Positions 18,622 through 28,600 of a stretch of 64,000 nt of DNA are shown one piece after another. The DNA is from an uncultured Schlesneria sp. (GTDB lineage Bacteria > Planctomycetota > Planctomycetia > Planctomycetales > Planctomycetaceae): the NCBI GenBank assembly GCA_903871875.1, contig CAIQIR010000079.1:62001-126000 (forward strand), given 5' to 3'. Position numbers and translations under genes: made by a program. Within the stretch, counting starts at the first letter, position 1, and each line of letters begins with the position of its first letter. Under the pieces are notes generated by a model, which worked only from the letters and a program-made list of their open reading frames with translations, was not told the origin of the DNA and searched no databases.

Positions 18622-20517
18622 TTAGGCCGCTCGCTGCGAGAAGGCTTTGGGCAATGGAATTGAACGAACGCCCGTCGTCTTGACGTCTTCTTCGTTCGCA
18701 AAGTCCCCGTTGATGTATTCGGCCACGACGGATTGGATTGCGTCGCGGGCTTCCTGCAGGCTGCCGTGTGACGCACGTTCCAGCATCAGGATGTGGTGTT
18801 TGACGGTACGCGGTTGAATCGGTTCTGGTTCGGCGCAGAAGATTTTGTCGTGAACTTTCTTGGCCGTCTTCTCGTTGCCGTAGAACAGTTCCTCGTACAT
18901 TTTTTCGCCCGGTCGTAAGCCTGAGAACACGATGTCGATATCTTCGGGAAATCGAAGGCCCGACAGCGCGATCATATCCTTGGCCAGATCCATGATTTTC
19001 ACCGGTTCGCCCATGTCGAGGATCAGCACCTGACCCGATTCTCCCACTGCCCCGGCCTGCAGCACGAGTTGAACAGCCTCGGGGATGGTCATAAAGAACC
19101 GCGTCATCTCGGGGTGAGTGACCGTGATAGGGCCGCCCTCCAAAATTTGACGTCGGAATGTCGGGACCACGCTGCCGGCCGAGTTCAACACATTGCCAAA
19201 TCGCACGGTGATGAATTGGGTTTTTGATTTTGTGGCGATCGCTTGCAGATATTTCTCACCGATCAGTTTTGACGACCCCATGATGCTGGTCGGGCGAACG
19301 GCTTTGTCGGTGGAAATCATCACGAACCGATCGACGCCGAAACGATCTGCCAGATCGACGACTGATTTCGTTCCCAGCACGTTGTTGCGAATCGCGACCT
19401 GGACGTTATGTTCCATCAGCGGTACATGTTTGTACGCCGCCGCGTGGAAGACCAGATCAGGCAGGTACTCGCCGAACACGCGTCCCAGTGTTACCTGATC
19501 ATTGATGTCAGAAACAATGTAAACCAGTTCGACGTCCGTAATATCGCGAGCAACCAGTTCTTGCTCGATCTGAAACATGCCGAATTCGGACTGGTCGACG
19601 AAAATCAGGACTTTGGGTTTGAGGTTGACGATTTGGCGGCAACATTCGGATCCAATACTTCCGGCCGCACCGGTGACCAGCACGGTCTTTTCCGTGATGT
19701 ATTCCGAAATGCTCGCCATATCGAGACTGGTGGGTTCGCGGTGCAGCAAGTCCGAAATGGTGACGTCACGAATGGTCAGTTTGACGCGGCCGGCCACGAT
19801 TTCATTCACGTCGGGAATGACACGGGGAGTCAGCCCATGGCCTTGGCAATCCTCGCACAATTCGCGAACCTTCTTGCCAGGAATGCCGCTGGGAATCAAC
19901 AAATGACTCGCCTTAAATCGGCGAGCAATCTGTGAGATTCCTCGAGTTGACGTGACGGCCGGGACCCCACCAATCAACGATTTGGCCGAATGACCCGACA
20001 AATCCATCAGGGCGACCACTTTGTATTCCGATTTGACCGATTGCAATGCGCGCAGGATGGCAATCGATTTGGGATCGGCGCCGTAGACAATCGCTCGCAG
20101 TTTTCGTGGTTGCGAACGACGATACTGTGAACTCTCCACGCCACAGCGAATGGCGGCGCGCAAGAGACAGGTCGCAAGAATGGTCAGCATCCAGTCGATG
20201 GCGATCACGGAACGCGGCAGGCTATGTTCCAACATGCCTGACAAGTGTGCGGCAGCCATGATCAGTGAGCTGAGCGTCGCGGTCGCGGCGATTGCCCCGA
20301 TGTCGTTCAGCGTCGTGTAGCGATGACGACGCTGCCAATCCCGAAACGTTGTAAAGACCGTGATCTTTATCAGTAACAGCAAAGGAAGCGACTCGACCAA
20401 TCGGTTGCTGACATCGGCGTCGATTTCCAGATCGTAGCGAAGCAGGAAGGCGACCGTCAGCGATATCGAATACAGGACGAGATATACAAGCGACGAGAGG
20501 ACGAATCGATACTTCAT
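18622..20517 (-). CDS. Membrane-bound NDP-sugar 4,6-dehydratase/epimerase
   Basis: A 631-residue polysaccharide-biosynthesis protein of the WbpM/PglF/CapD group, which convert UDP-GlcNAc to 4-keto-6-deoxy sugars at the membrane. The N-terminal 120 residues contain about four hydrophobic segments. A CoA-binding-like Rossmann domain follows (about 140-260, with AIVYGADPKS), then an extended SDR domain starting with the NAD-binding VLVTGAAGSIGSE near residue 278. The active-site region ISTDKAVRPTSIMGSSK is near 412 and LRPGEKMYEELF near 560. Length and order are normal for the membrane form. Together with rfbA it points to surface polysaccharide or protein glycosylation. Single gene here; the sugar product is not certain. 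Confidence 0.92.
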   Translation of the reverse strand: MKYRFVLSSLVYLVLYSISLTVAFLLRYDLEIDADVSNRLVESLPLLLLIKITVFTTFRDWQRRHRYTTLNDIGAIAATATLSSLIMAAAHLSGMLEHSLPRSVIAIDWMLTILATCLLRAAIRCGVESSQYRRSQPRKLRAIVYGADPKSIAILRALQSVKSEYKVVALMDLSGHSAKSLIGGVPAVTSTRGISQIARRFKASHLLIPSGIPGKKVRELCEDCQGHGLTPRVIPDVNEIVAGRVKLTIRDVTISDLLHREPTSLDMASISEYITEKTVLVTGAAGSIGSECCRQIVNLKPKVLIFVDQSEFGMFQIEQELVARDITDVELVYIVSDINDQVTLGRVFGEYLPDLVFHAAAYKHVPLMEHNVQVAIRNNVLGTKSVVDLADRFGVDRFVMISTDKAVRPTSIMGSSKLIGEKYLQAIATKSKTQFITVRFGNVLNSAGSVVPTFRRQILEGGPITVTHPEMTRFFMTIPEAVQLVLQAGAVGESGQVLILDMGEPVKIMDLAKDMIALSGLRFPEDIDIVFSGLRPGEKMYEELFYGNEKTAKKVHDKIFCAEPEPIQPRTVKHHILMLERASHGSLQEARDAIQSVVAEYINGDFANEEDVKTTGVRSIPLPKAFSQRAA

Positions 20518-20879
20518 CTAACGTTCTCTTGGAATCGAGATGGGGACGCTGCACCAATGACACGACTGGCCCAGGGAAAAACGGAAACCAGACGCGGTCT
20601 TGGAACCACGCCGATGCGATTAAATTGACGGGAGTTGGGAGATGAGGGACCGTCTTTATGCGATCTGGGAAATCGTGTCCAGACAGGTTTTCGAATCGCG
20701 GCTGACAAGTTGGAGAGATTTCAAGCGAAGTTCCACAGACGATTCGTCATCTTTGGTTTTGACAACGTGCGTGATGGTGACGTCGCGACGTCTCGCCCAA
20801 CGTAAGTCTTTGGGTTGTGGGTAAACTGGCCTGACACTCGGGTCAGCGGCGCAGTGCGACTCGCTGCCGTTCGGAAGAG
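20518..20879. other. Intergenic region, nothing recognised
   Basis: About 360 bases between two minus-strand genes. No credible coding frame and no strong hairpin; it should contain the promoter of the NDP-sugar dehydratase gene. Confidence 0.45.
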
Positions 20880-22007
20880 CTACCGCACAAATCGACGGGT
20901 TGGTGACGCATTTTGCGGGGGACCGACGATCCCTGGTTGGCTGCCCCGGTTGCCGTCGCGCGACACGATGTATTTCAGGCGGTCTGCCAGTCGATATCCG
21001 GCCAAGGTGATCCGCCGAACGGCCAGAGCATGGGCTTGATCCAACGCTTGTTGGGATAGCACCGGAACATCCGACGCTGCCAGTTCATGCGATTCGACGC
21101 GCGATGAGAGCGCGAAATGAAGATGGCCATTCTGATAGACGATCTCTTTGGCGGCCTGGTAACTTTCTTCGGCGAATTCCCAAGCTTGCCTGTGGCTGGC
21201 GAACTCGGGCAGACGTGCCGAGGCCAATCGCGGGTCGCGGGAAAACATCTCCGCCAGTTCTACCACTTTATTAAAGTGGGCATGGGTACCCAACAGGTCG
21301 TCCCAAAAAGCGTGCAGATTTCGCGGTGCCGACGTGTGGTTGATGCGAATGGCCAGCTTGTTTCCGCCTTCGTCCCCATGCTGCAACAGCGGGATTCGAT
21401 CGTCGACCAGTGTCGCGACATGTAGTGGCTGGTGGATGTCGCCAATCAGATGAATTAGCCAACAGATTCGCACGGCACGAATTTCCGCCGGGCTCAGTTC
21501 GACTTCCGGTTCCGATTGTTCTTGTTCGGTCCCGCGCACGATCAGATAAGAATGATCCAACTGGTCGATGATGTCAGTACGATCGGCAGGATGGGATGGC
21601 AACGGGTGATGGGGTAGCGGATGGTCAGGAAGGCGCGTCTCTTGCTGACCTGCTCGATATTCGAAATTCGCATAGTGCCAGGTGGCATGGTGAAAACGGT
21701 AGATCGAATGCGAATTGACTGGTTCTCGTGTGGCTCCGCGCGGCGGACGGACATGATCGGGCCAGGTGGCCGCTCGGACAAAAATCCACTCTGCTTCGGA
21801 AGCATTCGCAGGGCGATCCTTAAGCAGGATTTCGCTCAGGTGCGGATGATGTCCCAGGATCGCGACAACGGCAGCACGCTCACCATCAGTCAGCCGTTCG
21901 TAAGCGATCCGGGCCACGGTCATGTGCCCCAGGTCGTTCCAAGCCCAAAGTGGACGGCTGGTCAGGGCGAAGACGCATAGCGACACCAAGACCAGAACTC
22001 GTCGCAT
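20880..22007 (-). CDS. Secreted S1/P1-type zinc nuclease
   Basis: A 375-residue member of the S1/P1 nuclease family, which degrades single-stranded DNA and RNA with three zinc ions. I start at 22007 because AAAGGA lies upstream and the signal peptide (MRRVLVLVSLCVFALTS) follows; the frame is open further upstream but that part has no coding character. Cleavage after PLWA leaves an N-terminal Trp (WNDLGHMTVA), as required because the free Trp1 amine is a zinc ligand in this family. Other ligands are visible in TWPDHVR, ATWHYANFEY, LIHLIGDIHQPLH and NLHAFWDDLL. The enzyme is probably exported to scavenge nucleotides. It lies just downstream of polA on the same strand, with a 225-base gap. Confidence 0.92.
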   Translation of the reverse strand: MRRVLVLVSLCVFALTSRPLWAWNDLGHMTVARIAYERLTDGERAAVVAILGHHPHLSEILLKDRPANASEAEWIFVRAATWPDHVRPPRGATREPVNSHSIYRFHHATWHYANFEYRAGQQETRLPDHPLPHHPLPSHPADRTDIIDQLDHSYLIVRGTEQEQSEPEVELSPAEIRAVRICWLIHLIGDIHQPLHVATLVDDRIPLLQHGDEGGNKLAIRINHTSAPRNLHAFWDDLLGTHAHFNKVVELAEMFSRDPRLASARLPEFASHRQAWEFAEESYQAAKEIVYQNGHLHFALSSRVESHELAASDVPVLSQQALDQAHALAVRRITLAGYRLADRLKYIVSRDGNRGSQPGIVGPPQNASPTRRFVR

Positions 22008-22232
22008 GGCCGAATCCTTTCGCCGCGTGAGTTTTGTCAAAATCATCCCGTTGAATTGGAAATGGGAACGCGAGTGAATTGCCGAGCTGGAAGCGGACAC
22101 AAAGTCTCGACGACCACACACTGCCCAGACGAACGCCCGTGCGAAGGAATGTTGAGATGTGCCGTCGTACGCGCGAAGCAGATCAATTTGTTGCAATTTC
22201 GGCAAGAGGAGATTTGGTGACGATTTTGCGAC

Positions 22233-25103
22233 TCACACGGACTCGACTTCCAACCAATTTTCTCCCACTGCCGTGTCGACGACCAGCGGAACATCCAGCG
22301 ACATCGCATGTTCCATTTCGTAGCGGACCAGATCGACCAGCGAAGCGACATTGTCCGCTGGGACTTCGAATACCAACTCGTCATGGATTTGCAGCAGCAT
22401 TCGAGCCGGATGATTTTCTCGCTTCAATCGATTTTGGACCTGAATCATCGCCCGCTTCATCAAATCGGCGGCCGAGCCCTGAATCACCGCGTTGACGGCG
22501 GTTCGTTCGGGCATGTTAAGATTGGGACCACGTTGAGCGCGAATTCCTTCAATCCCACGACGACGACCCAAAATCGTGGTCGCGAATCCCGTCGCCAGGC
22601 AGGTCGCCAAGGTGTCGTCAATGAATCGGCTGACTTGGGCATACTTCGTGAAATAGTCCTCAATGAACTTGGCGGCTGTCTCTTTCTCGATGCCCAGCGC
22701 GGCGGCCAATCCATACGGGCTTTGGCCGTAGATCACACCGAAATTCACTGCTTTGGCCACACGGCGTTGATCGGAACTGACATCGGTCAGCTCGATTCCA
22801 AACACTTCTGCCGCGACGGCCGTGTGAATATCGACGCCTTGTGCGAAGGCCTGTTTGAGTGCAACGTCTCCGCTGAAATGGGCCAGAACCCGTAGTTCAA
22901 TTTGCGAATAATCGGCACAGACCAGCTTCCAACCGACCTCGCCCGGAACAAAGGCTTTTCGGATCTGGCGACCTTCGGGGGTGCGAATCGGAATGTTCTG
23001 CAGGTTCGGATCGCTGCAACTCAGTCGCCCGGTGGCGGCGACCACCTGATTGAACGAACAATGAATCCGCCCGGTGTCGGGATGAATCAGTTTGGGGAGC
23101 GAGTCGAGGTAGGTTCCCTTCAGTTTGGACAAATGTCGATGCTCGGTGATCTTGGCCGGCAACGGGTGGATCAACGCCAATTCTTCCAGAACCTCTTGGT
23201 CCGTGCTGGGGCCTGTCTGGGTACGACGGCGGACCGGAAGCATTTGCTCTTCAAACAAGACTTTGCGAAGTTGAATCGGCGAATCGATGTTGAACTCGTG
23301 ACCAGCCAGTTGATAGATCTCGCGAATCGTTTCGTCTAGCCGCGCAGTGAGCGCGGTGCTCTGTTGCTTGAGTTCCTCGCCATCGACACGAATTCCGGTT
23401 TGTTCCATTTCGGCCAGGATCGGAATCAACGGCCGCTCAAGCTGCCAGTAGAGATCGAACAGATTTTCTTTGCGAAGCTGTTCTTCGATCAGATCGGCGA
23501 TCCGCAGGGATAGATCGGCATCTTCGCTCGCATATTCTGCGACCTTGTCAACCGGGATATCGATCATGCATTTCTGATTTTTTCCGGTGCCGATCAGGTC
23601 CGAAATCGGGATCGACTTCACGCCCAGATATTTGGTGATCAAGACATCCAGACTGTGTGATCGGGCTCCCGCGTCGAGCAGGTAGTCGCCGACCATCGGG
23701 TCAAGCCCCAATCGATCCGGAGCAATTCGCAGGTTCGCCCGGCTGAGGACCGTCAGGTCGTACTTGATGTTCTGATTGATGATTTCGACGGTGGGACTTT
23801 CGAAGATCGGACGCAGTGCTTCAACGACCTCGTGGGGATCCAGAAGTTGGCTGCCGGCCGGTCCGCGTACGGGGATGTAATATCCCAGGCCGGCCGACCA
23901 GCTGAAGGCCCAGCCGACAATTTCCGCTCGCATCGAATCGACATTGGTTGTCTCCAGATCGACACAAAAACGCCGTTGTGATTGCAGCGCCAGCACAAAA
24001 TCTTGCAGCTTTTCCGGCGTATCGATCGTTTCCCACGAACGAATCACTGAAGGCAGTGCGTCGCCGATCGAGGAATCGTCGGGGACTGCTTGGCTGTCCG
24101 TGGATGCTTCCACGAGTGGATCGTTCAGTTCGTTGGGTGAATCGACAGGTGATGGTTCGTCATCAAACAGCGAGCGTTGGCCCTTGGTCGCGGGCTTGGC
24201 CTTCTTGACGGGGGCTTTTTTCTCGGGGACGAGGGCCGGCGCTGATGGCGAGAACTGTTGCACATCTTCGACCAGACGGCGGAAGCCGAACTTACGAAAC
24301 AATTCTTGCAAGACCGGCACGTTTGGCTGGCGGCGTCTGCAGGTTTCCCAATCGAATTCGATTGGAAGTTGCTGGTTCAACCGCACGAGATCGCGACTCA
24401 TGTAAGCTTGATCGACATACGTTTTCAGGTTTTGACGCAGCTTTTCTCCGGGGGCTTTGTCGGAGTTCGCCAGGACGTTTTCCAGCGTTTCATACACCTG
24501 CAACATGGCCGCCGCTTTCTTGGGGCCGATCAGTGGGACTCCCGGCACATTGTCGACGGAATCTCCGACCAGGGACTGAAAGTCGACGACTTGATCGGGG
24601 CGAATGCCCCAATCCAACAGCAGACCGGCCTCGTCCAGATAAGTGTTCTTTCTCAAGTTATAGATCTGGACTTGGGGGCCTAATAGTTGTCTGGCATCTT
24701 TATCGCTGGTCACGATCCGCACTGTGTGTCCGCGTTCGACCGCCTGCCGGGTCAAAGTGGCAATGACGTCGTCAGCCTCCCACCCGGCATGCTCGATCAA
24801 GGGGATGTCGAATGTCTGAATCACTTCCTTCAGCAACGCGATCTGAGGGCGCAGGTCTTCGGGCATTTCGGCGCGATTGGCTTTATAGGCGGAGTAAATC
24901 GCGTCGCGAATGCCAGGACCAGGTGATTCCATTGCGCAGATCAGCCATGTCGGTCTATGATCTTTCAATAAGGCGATCAGATCACGGCTGAAACCGAACA
25001 CGGCATTGGTCGGCAAACCCGCCGGGCTTGTCATGGGCGGAATACCATGAAACACCTGAAACATCAGCGAAAAAGTATCAATCAGATAGACCGTGTCAGC
25101 CAT
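22233..25103 (-). CDS. polA: DNA polymerase I
   Basis: A 956-residue family A DNA polymerase for repair and Okazaki-fragment processing. The N-terminal 290 residues form the 5' nuclease (DTFSLMFQVFHG, ADDVIATL, SDKDARQLL, SLVGDSVDNVPGVPLIGPKKA). A low-complexity linker (about 300-350) follows. The 3'-5' proofreading domain is intact, with DLETTN near 380, NQNIKYDL and YASEDADL. The polymerase core has DYSQIELRVLAHFSGD (motif A, near 727), KAVNFGVIYGQS (motif B) and QIHDELVFEVP (motif C, near 906). Length is slightly above the E. coli enzyme. It begins with MADTVYLIDTF, a normal start, and is followed on the same strand by the S1/P1 nuclease. Confidence 0.98.
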   Translation of the reverse strand: MADTVYLIDTFSLMFQVFHGIPPMTSPAGLPTNAVFGFSRDLIALLKDHRPTWLICAMESPGPGIRDAIYSAYKANRAEMPEDLRPQIALLKEVIQTFDIPLIEHAGWEADDVIATLTRQAVERGHTVRIVTSDKDARQLLGPQVQIYNLRKNTYLDEAGLLLDWGIRPDQVVDFQSLVGDSVDNVPGVPLIGPKKAAAMLQVYETLENVLANSDKAPGEKLRQNLKTYVDQAYMSRDLVRLNQQLPIEFDWETCRRRQPNVPVLQELFRKFGFRRLVEDVQQFSPSAPALVPEKKAPVKKAKPATKGQRSLFDDEPSPVDSPNELNDPLVEASTDSQAVPDDSSIGDALPSVIRSWETIDTPEKLQDFVLALQSQRRFCVDLETTNVDSMRAEIVGWAFSWSAGLGYYIPVRGPAGSQLLDPHEVVEALRPIFESPTVEIINQNIKYDLTVLSRANLRIAPDRLGLDPMVGDYLLDAGARSHSLDVLITKYLGVKSIPISDLIGTGKNQKCMIDIPVDKVAEYASEDADLSLRIADLIEEQLRKENLFDLYWQLERPLIPILAEMEQTGIRVDGEELKQQSTALTARLDETIREIYQLAGHEFNIDSPIQLRKVLFEEQMLPVRRRTQTGPSTDQEVLEELALIHPLPAKITEHRHLSKLKGTYLDSLPKLIHPDTGRIHCSFNQVVAATGRLSCSDPNLQNIPIRTPEGRQIRKAFVPGEVGWKLVCADYSQIELRVLAHFSGDVALKQAFAQGVDIHTAVAAEVFGIELTDVSSDQRRVAKAVNFGVIYGQSPYGLAAALGIEKETAAKFIEDYFTKYAQVSRFIDDTLATCLATGFATTILGRRRGIEGIRAQRGPNLNMPERTAVNAVIQGSAADLMKRAMIQVQNRLKRENHPARMLLQIHDELVFEVPADNVASLVDLVRYEMEHAMSLDVPLVVDTAVGENWLEVESV

Positions 25104-25661
25104 AACCGTCCATTTCCCCGGGGCGCGTCGAACTTCGTTTGTGGATCAGCGCGAAGTTTATCGAATCGAGATCAACCATGCGCCGTCATGGCGAGATTGT
25201 CTCGGTCGAAGTCTGATAGAGAGCAGGCCCGAGCCGCCGGTCGGCGACGCGGAAGATCTCGGAAAGAGCGGATGATAGCTCCCGAGACTTTCATTCTACT
25301 AGTTGCCACTGCACGTACCGAAGACGGTGTTGTGGCGGCCTCCAGTAAGTCCCGTTCCGATCGTCGGCTGGGCTTCTGGCTGTCCAAAATGGCTGATTCG
25401 TTTACCCTGTGGGATTTGCGACAGTGCATGCTGATTGAGCCACTGACGATTGGTATTGTCACCCGAGTGCGAATCATAGTCACAATGTTTCAACGATTCT
25501 TTGACGGTCACCGTGACCATGAGTTCAGAGAATCGCCAGTCATCTCTTCAGCGGGCTCTATCAAGCACGCCAACTCGGTGAGCGTGCCAGGGCTGACGAC
25601 GAGATGGACGAACAGTACTATCTAGTGGAGTCTCGATTTTGAATCTTCGGAGAATTTGACG
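25104..25661. other. Divergent intergenic region upstream of polA and the five-haem protein
   Basis: About 560 bases between divergent genes, with no accepted coding frame. It contains a 13-bp palindrome at 25506-25518. Promoters for both flanks should be here but none was clear to me. Confidence 0.45.
25506..25518. promoter_or_regulatory. Short palindrome, possible operator
   Basis: GGTCACCGTGACC is symmetric about its central base and lies about 150 bases before the start of the five-haem protein. It has the form of a dimeric regulator site but chance is a fair alternative. Confidence 0.25.
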
Positions 25662-28600
25662 ATGACGAAGCGCCTCTTCATGGCGATGCTGTGCCTCAGC
25701 TCATTTCTGAGTCAAGCAGTCTGCCCAACGGTAGCCGCCGAGCCGAATGGCAATGAGCTGTTCGCAAAAAAGAATCTCGTTGCGTGGTGTATCGTTCCCT
25801 TCGATTCCAAAAAACGGGGACCGGAAGAACGCGCGGCGATGCTCGAGAAATTGGGGTTTTCGAAATTTGCCTATGACTATCGCAGCGAACATATTCCCAC
25901 GTTCGATGCGGAAATTGAGGCGCTGAAACGGCACCATATCGAACTGACGGCCTGGTGGTTTCCGACGTCACTGAATGATGAAGCCAAATCGACACTGGCA
26001 GTGTTCGCACGTCACAAAGTCACGCCACAGTTGTGGGTCACGGGTGGAGGTGAAGCGACGAAGTCGCCGCAAGAACAACAACAGCGGGTCCGTGATGAAG
26101 CGGCTCGAATTCGCCCGATCGCTGAAGAAGCCGCGAAGATCGGCTGCCGAGTCGCTCTCTACAACCACGGGGGCTGGTTCGGTGAGCCTGAAAATCAAAT
26201 TGCCATCATTCAAGAACTTAATCTGCCGAATGTCGGAATCGTCTATAACCTGCACCACGGACATGATCATCTCGACCGATTACCGGCTTTGCTGCAACAG
26301 ATGAAGCCGTACCTGTATACGCTCAATCTGAATGGCATGGTCAAAGGTGGGGACCGCCTAGGTCAGAAGATTTTGCAATTGGGTGAGGGTGACCTCGATC
26401 TCGAATTGCTGAAAGTGGTGCGAAACAGCGGGTACTCGGGCCCAATTGGCATTTTGGGGCATACCGCTGACGATGCCGAAGAACGGCTACATGACAACCT
26501 GGATGGACTCAATTGGCTGTTGCCGCAACTGGAGGGAAAACCAGCGGGGCCTAAACCGAAAATGCGGACACCTGTCCCGGTCGCTCAAATCAAAGCCGCT
26601 GCTGCAGTACCAGATGCGAACATTCCGCGATTGACCGAAGGAAAATTTGGTAAGGCGCTGGAGGGGCGAGCGGGCGGAGTCTACGTCGCCGGGCGGGACG
26701 AATTCCGTCAGTTCCCGTTAACGGTGGAATGCTGGACTAAGCTCACTGACAAATCGCCTTACAACATTCTGGTCGCACATGAATTGAAGTCGTCGGGAAC
26801 TCATTGGGAGCTGTTCACGATGGCCGGTTCGGGGAATTTTACGGTTTACGTGCCCGGCTTCACACCTGATCACTGTCACTCGAATTCGATGATCTGCGAC
26901 GGAAAATGGCACCATGTGGCGATGGTCCTGGAGATCGATCGAATCCGCTTGTTTGTCGATGGGCAACAGGTGGCGAATCAAGCTCATCATCGCACCGAAA
27001 TGAAGCCGGTGTCTGGAGGTCTGGCGCTGGCCAGTCTGGTCGATCAGCCGTTCGGTTGTACCGGTCTCTTGGATGAAGTTCGTATTTCACGTGGCGTTCG
27101 TTCGTTCGCCGCGTTTTCGGAACGTGCGTTTGTGGTCGACGAATCGACGCTGAGTCTTTGGCGTCTGGACGAGTTGTTTGGGCAGAAGCAATTCGACGAT
27201 GCTACGAGAAACAGCCCGGCGGTTGTGGGAAGTGCGTCGGCGGCGACGACCAACAATTCCGTGCGTGCCAAGTTGGAAGGGCATTGGGGAGAAGACGCCT
27301 TGGGTTTCCGCTGGACGGAAGAGGATTCCCGCGATGACCGATTTGGTCAGATGGACACCGGCCCTTTCTTCAGCGGCTCCATCACAGGAGCTGGCGGTAC
27401 TGTCTACAAAGGGATTGTCGTACGGCTGGGTGCCAACCGGACCGCCTCGATCTGTTATGACAGCGAGCTGATGCGAGCCTCGGCCGGGTGGACCGGGTTT
27501 GTCAGATTTGATGCGGCTCGCTTCGGCATCATTGTGCCCCCCCGCATCGAAGGAGACGTGACGTTTTCGACACCATTATTAGGAGGATGGACTCGCACCG
27601 ATCAATTCTCGAATTTCCGCGAAAGCAGCCGGTATGGCAGATTGCCCAAGACGGAGGCTCATTACGAAGGCCTCTATCGAAACGGAAAACGGGTGGTGAT
27701 GAAATTCACTGTGGGGGGACAAGCAGTAGACACGAAGGCGAATAACGTCGTCGCAGCCCGCACAGAAATCCTGGAATCGCCCTGGCTGGAAGAAGCAGAT
27801 GGTGTGGCTGCTCTAAGCCGCACGCTGTTGATTGGGGCGTCAACGACTCCACTTTCAATGCTGATTGCCGAGGAAGCCTCGCGCGTGCGCTTGATCGCGC
27901 CCGCAGGATCGGCCTCGTTAAGTTCTGGGCCGGAGAAAAGCCATGTGCTTTTGGTGTCTCCTCATTCCGAGCCTGTCGCCGTCAAGCTGTTGATTGCCGC
28001 GCCTGCAATTGATGCCGCGAGCTTTGAGAAACTGGTTGCAGCGTCTCCGCCGGTTGAAGATCTGGTGGCGCTGTCGAAGCCAGGGCCGACCCTTTGGGGT
28101 GAGCCGTTGGTCACGACGGGTGAAGTTTCGAACATTCGCGCACCGTTCGTGATCGATACGGTCACTCTGCCGTTCGAAAATCCGTTTCGAGCATTAATGT
28201 TTTGCGGAGGACATGACTTCCTTCCAGACGGACGAGCCTTTGTCTGCACGCTGCACGGAGATGTGTGGCTGGTGGACGGAATTGACCAGACGCTGAAACG
28301 AATCACCTGGCGTAGATTTGCGACGGGCTTATTCCAGCCGTTGGGTGTGAAGTTAATGCCCCGAAAAAACGGTGGCGAATCGCCTGCTGAAGCGATGGAC
28401 CTATACGTGGTCGGCCGCGATCAGATCACGCGATTGCACGATTCCAACGGCGATGGCGAGGCCGACTTCTACGAGAATTTTAACAACGATGCTTACGTCT
28501 CGCTGGCAGGCCACGAGTACGTGACCAGCCTGGAATCCGACCGCGCGGGGAATTTGTACTACATCAAGGGAAATTGCGATTCAGCGATTCCACACGATGG

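Noticed and set aside
22008-22205. Longer N-terminus for the S1/P1 nuclease
   Set aside because: It would bury the signal peptide and move the N-terminal Trp; the start at 22007 has a ribosome binding site.
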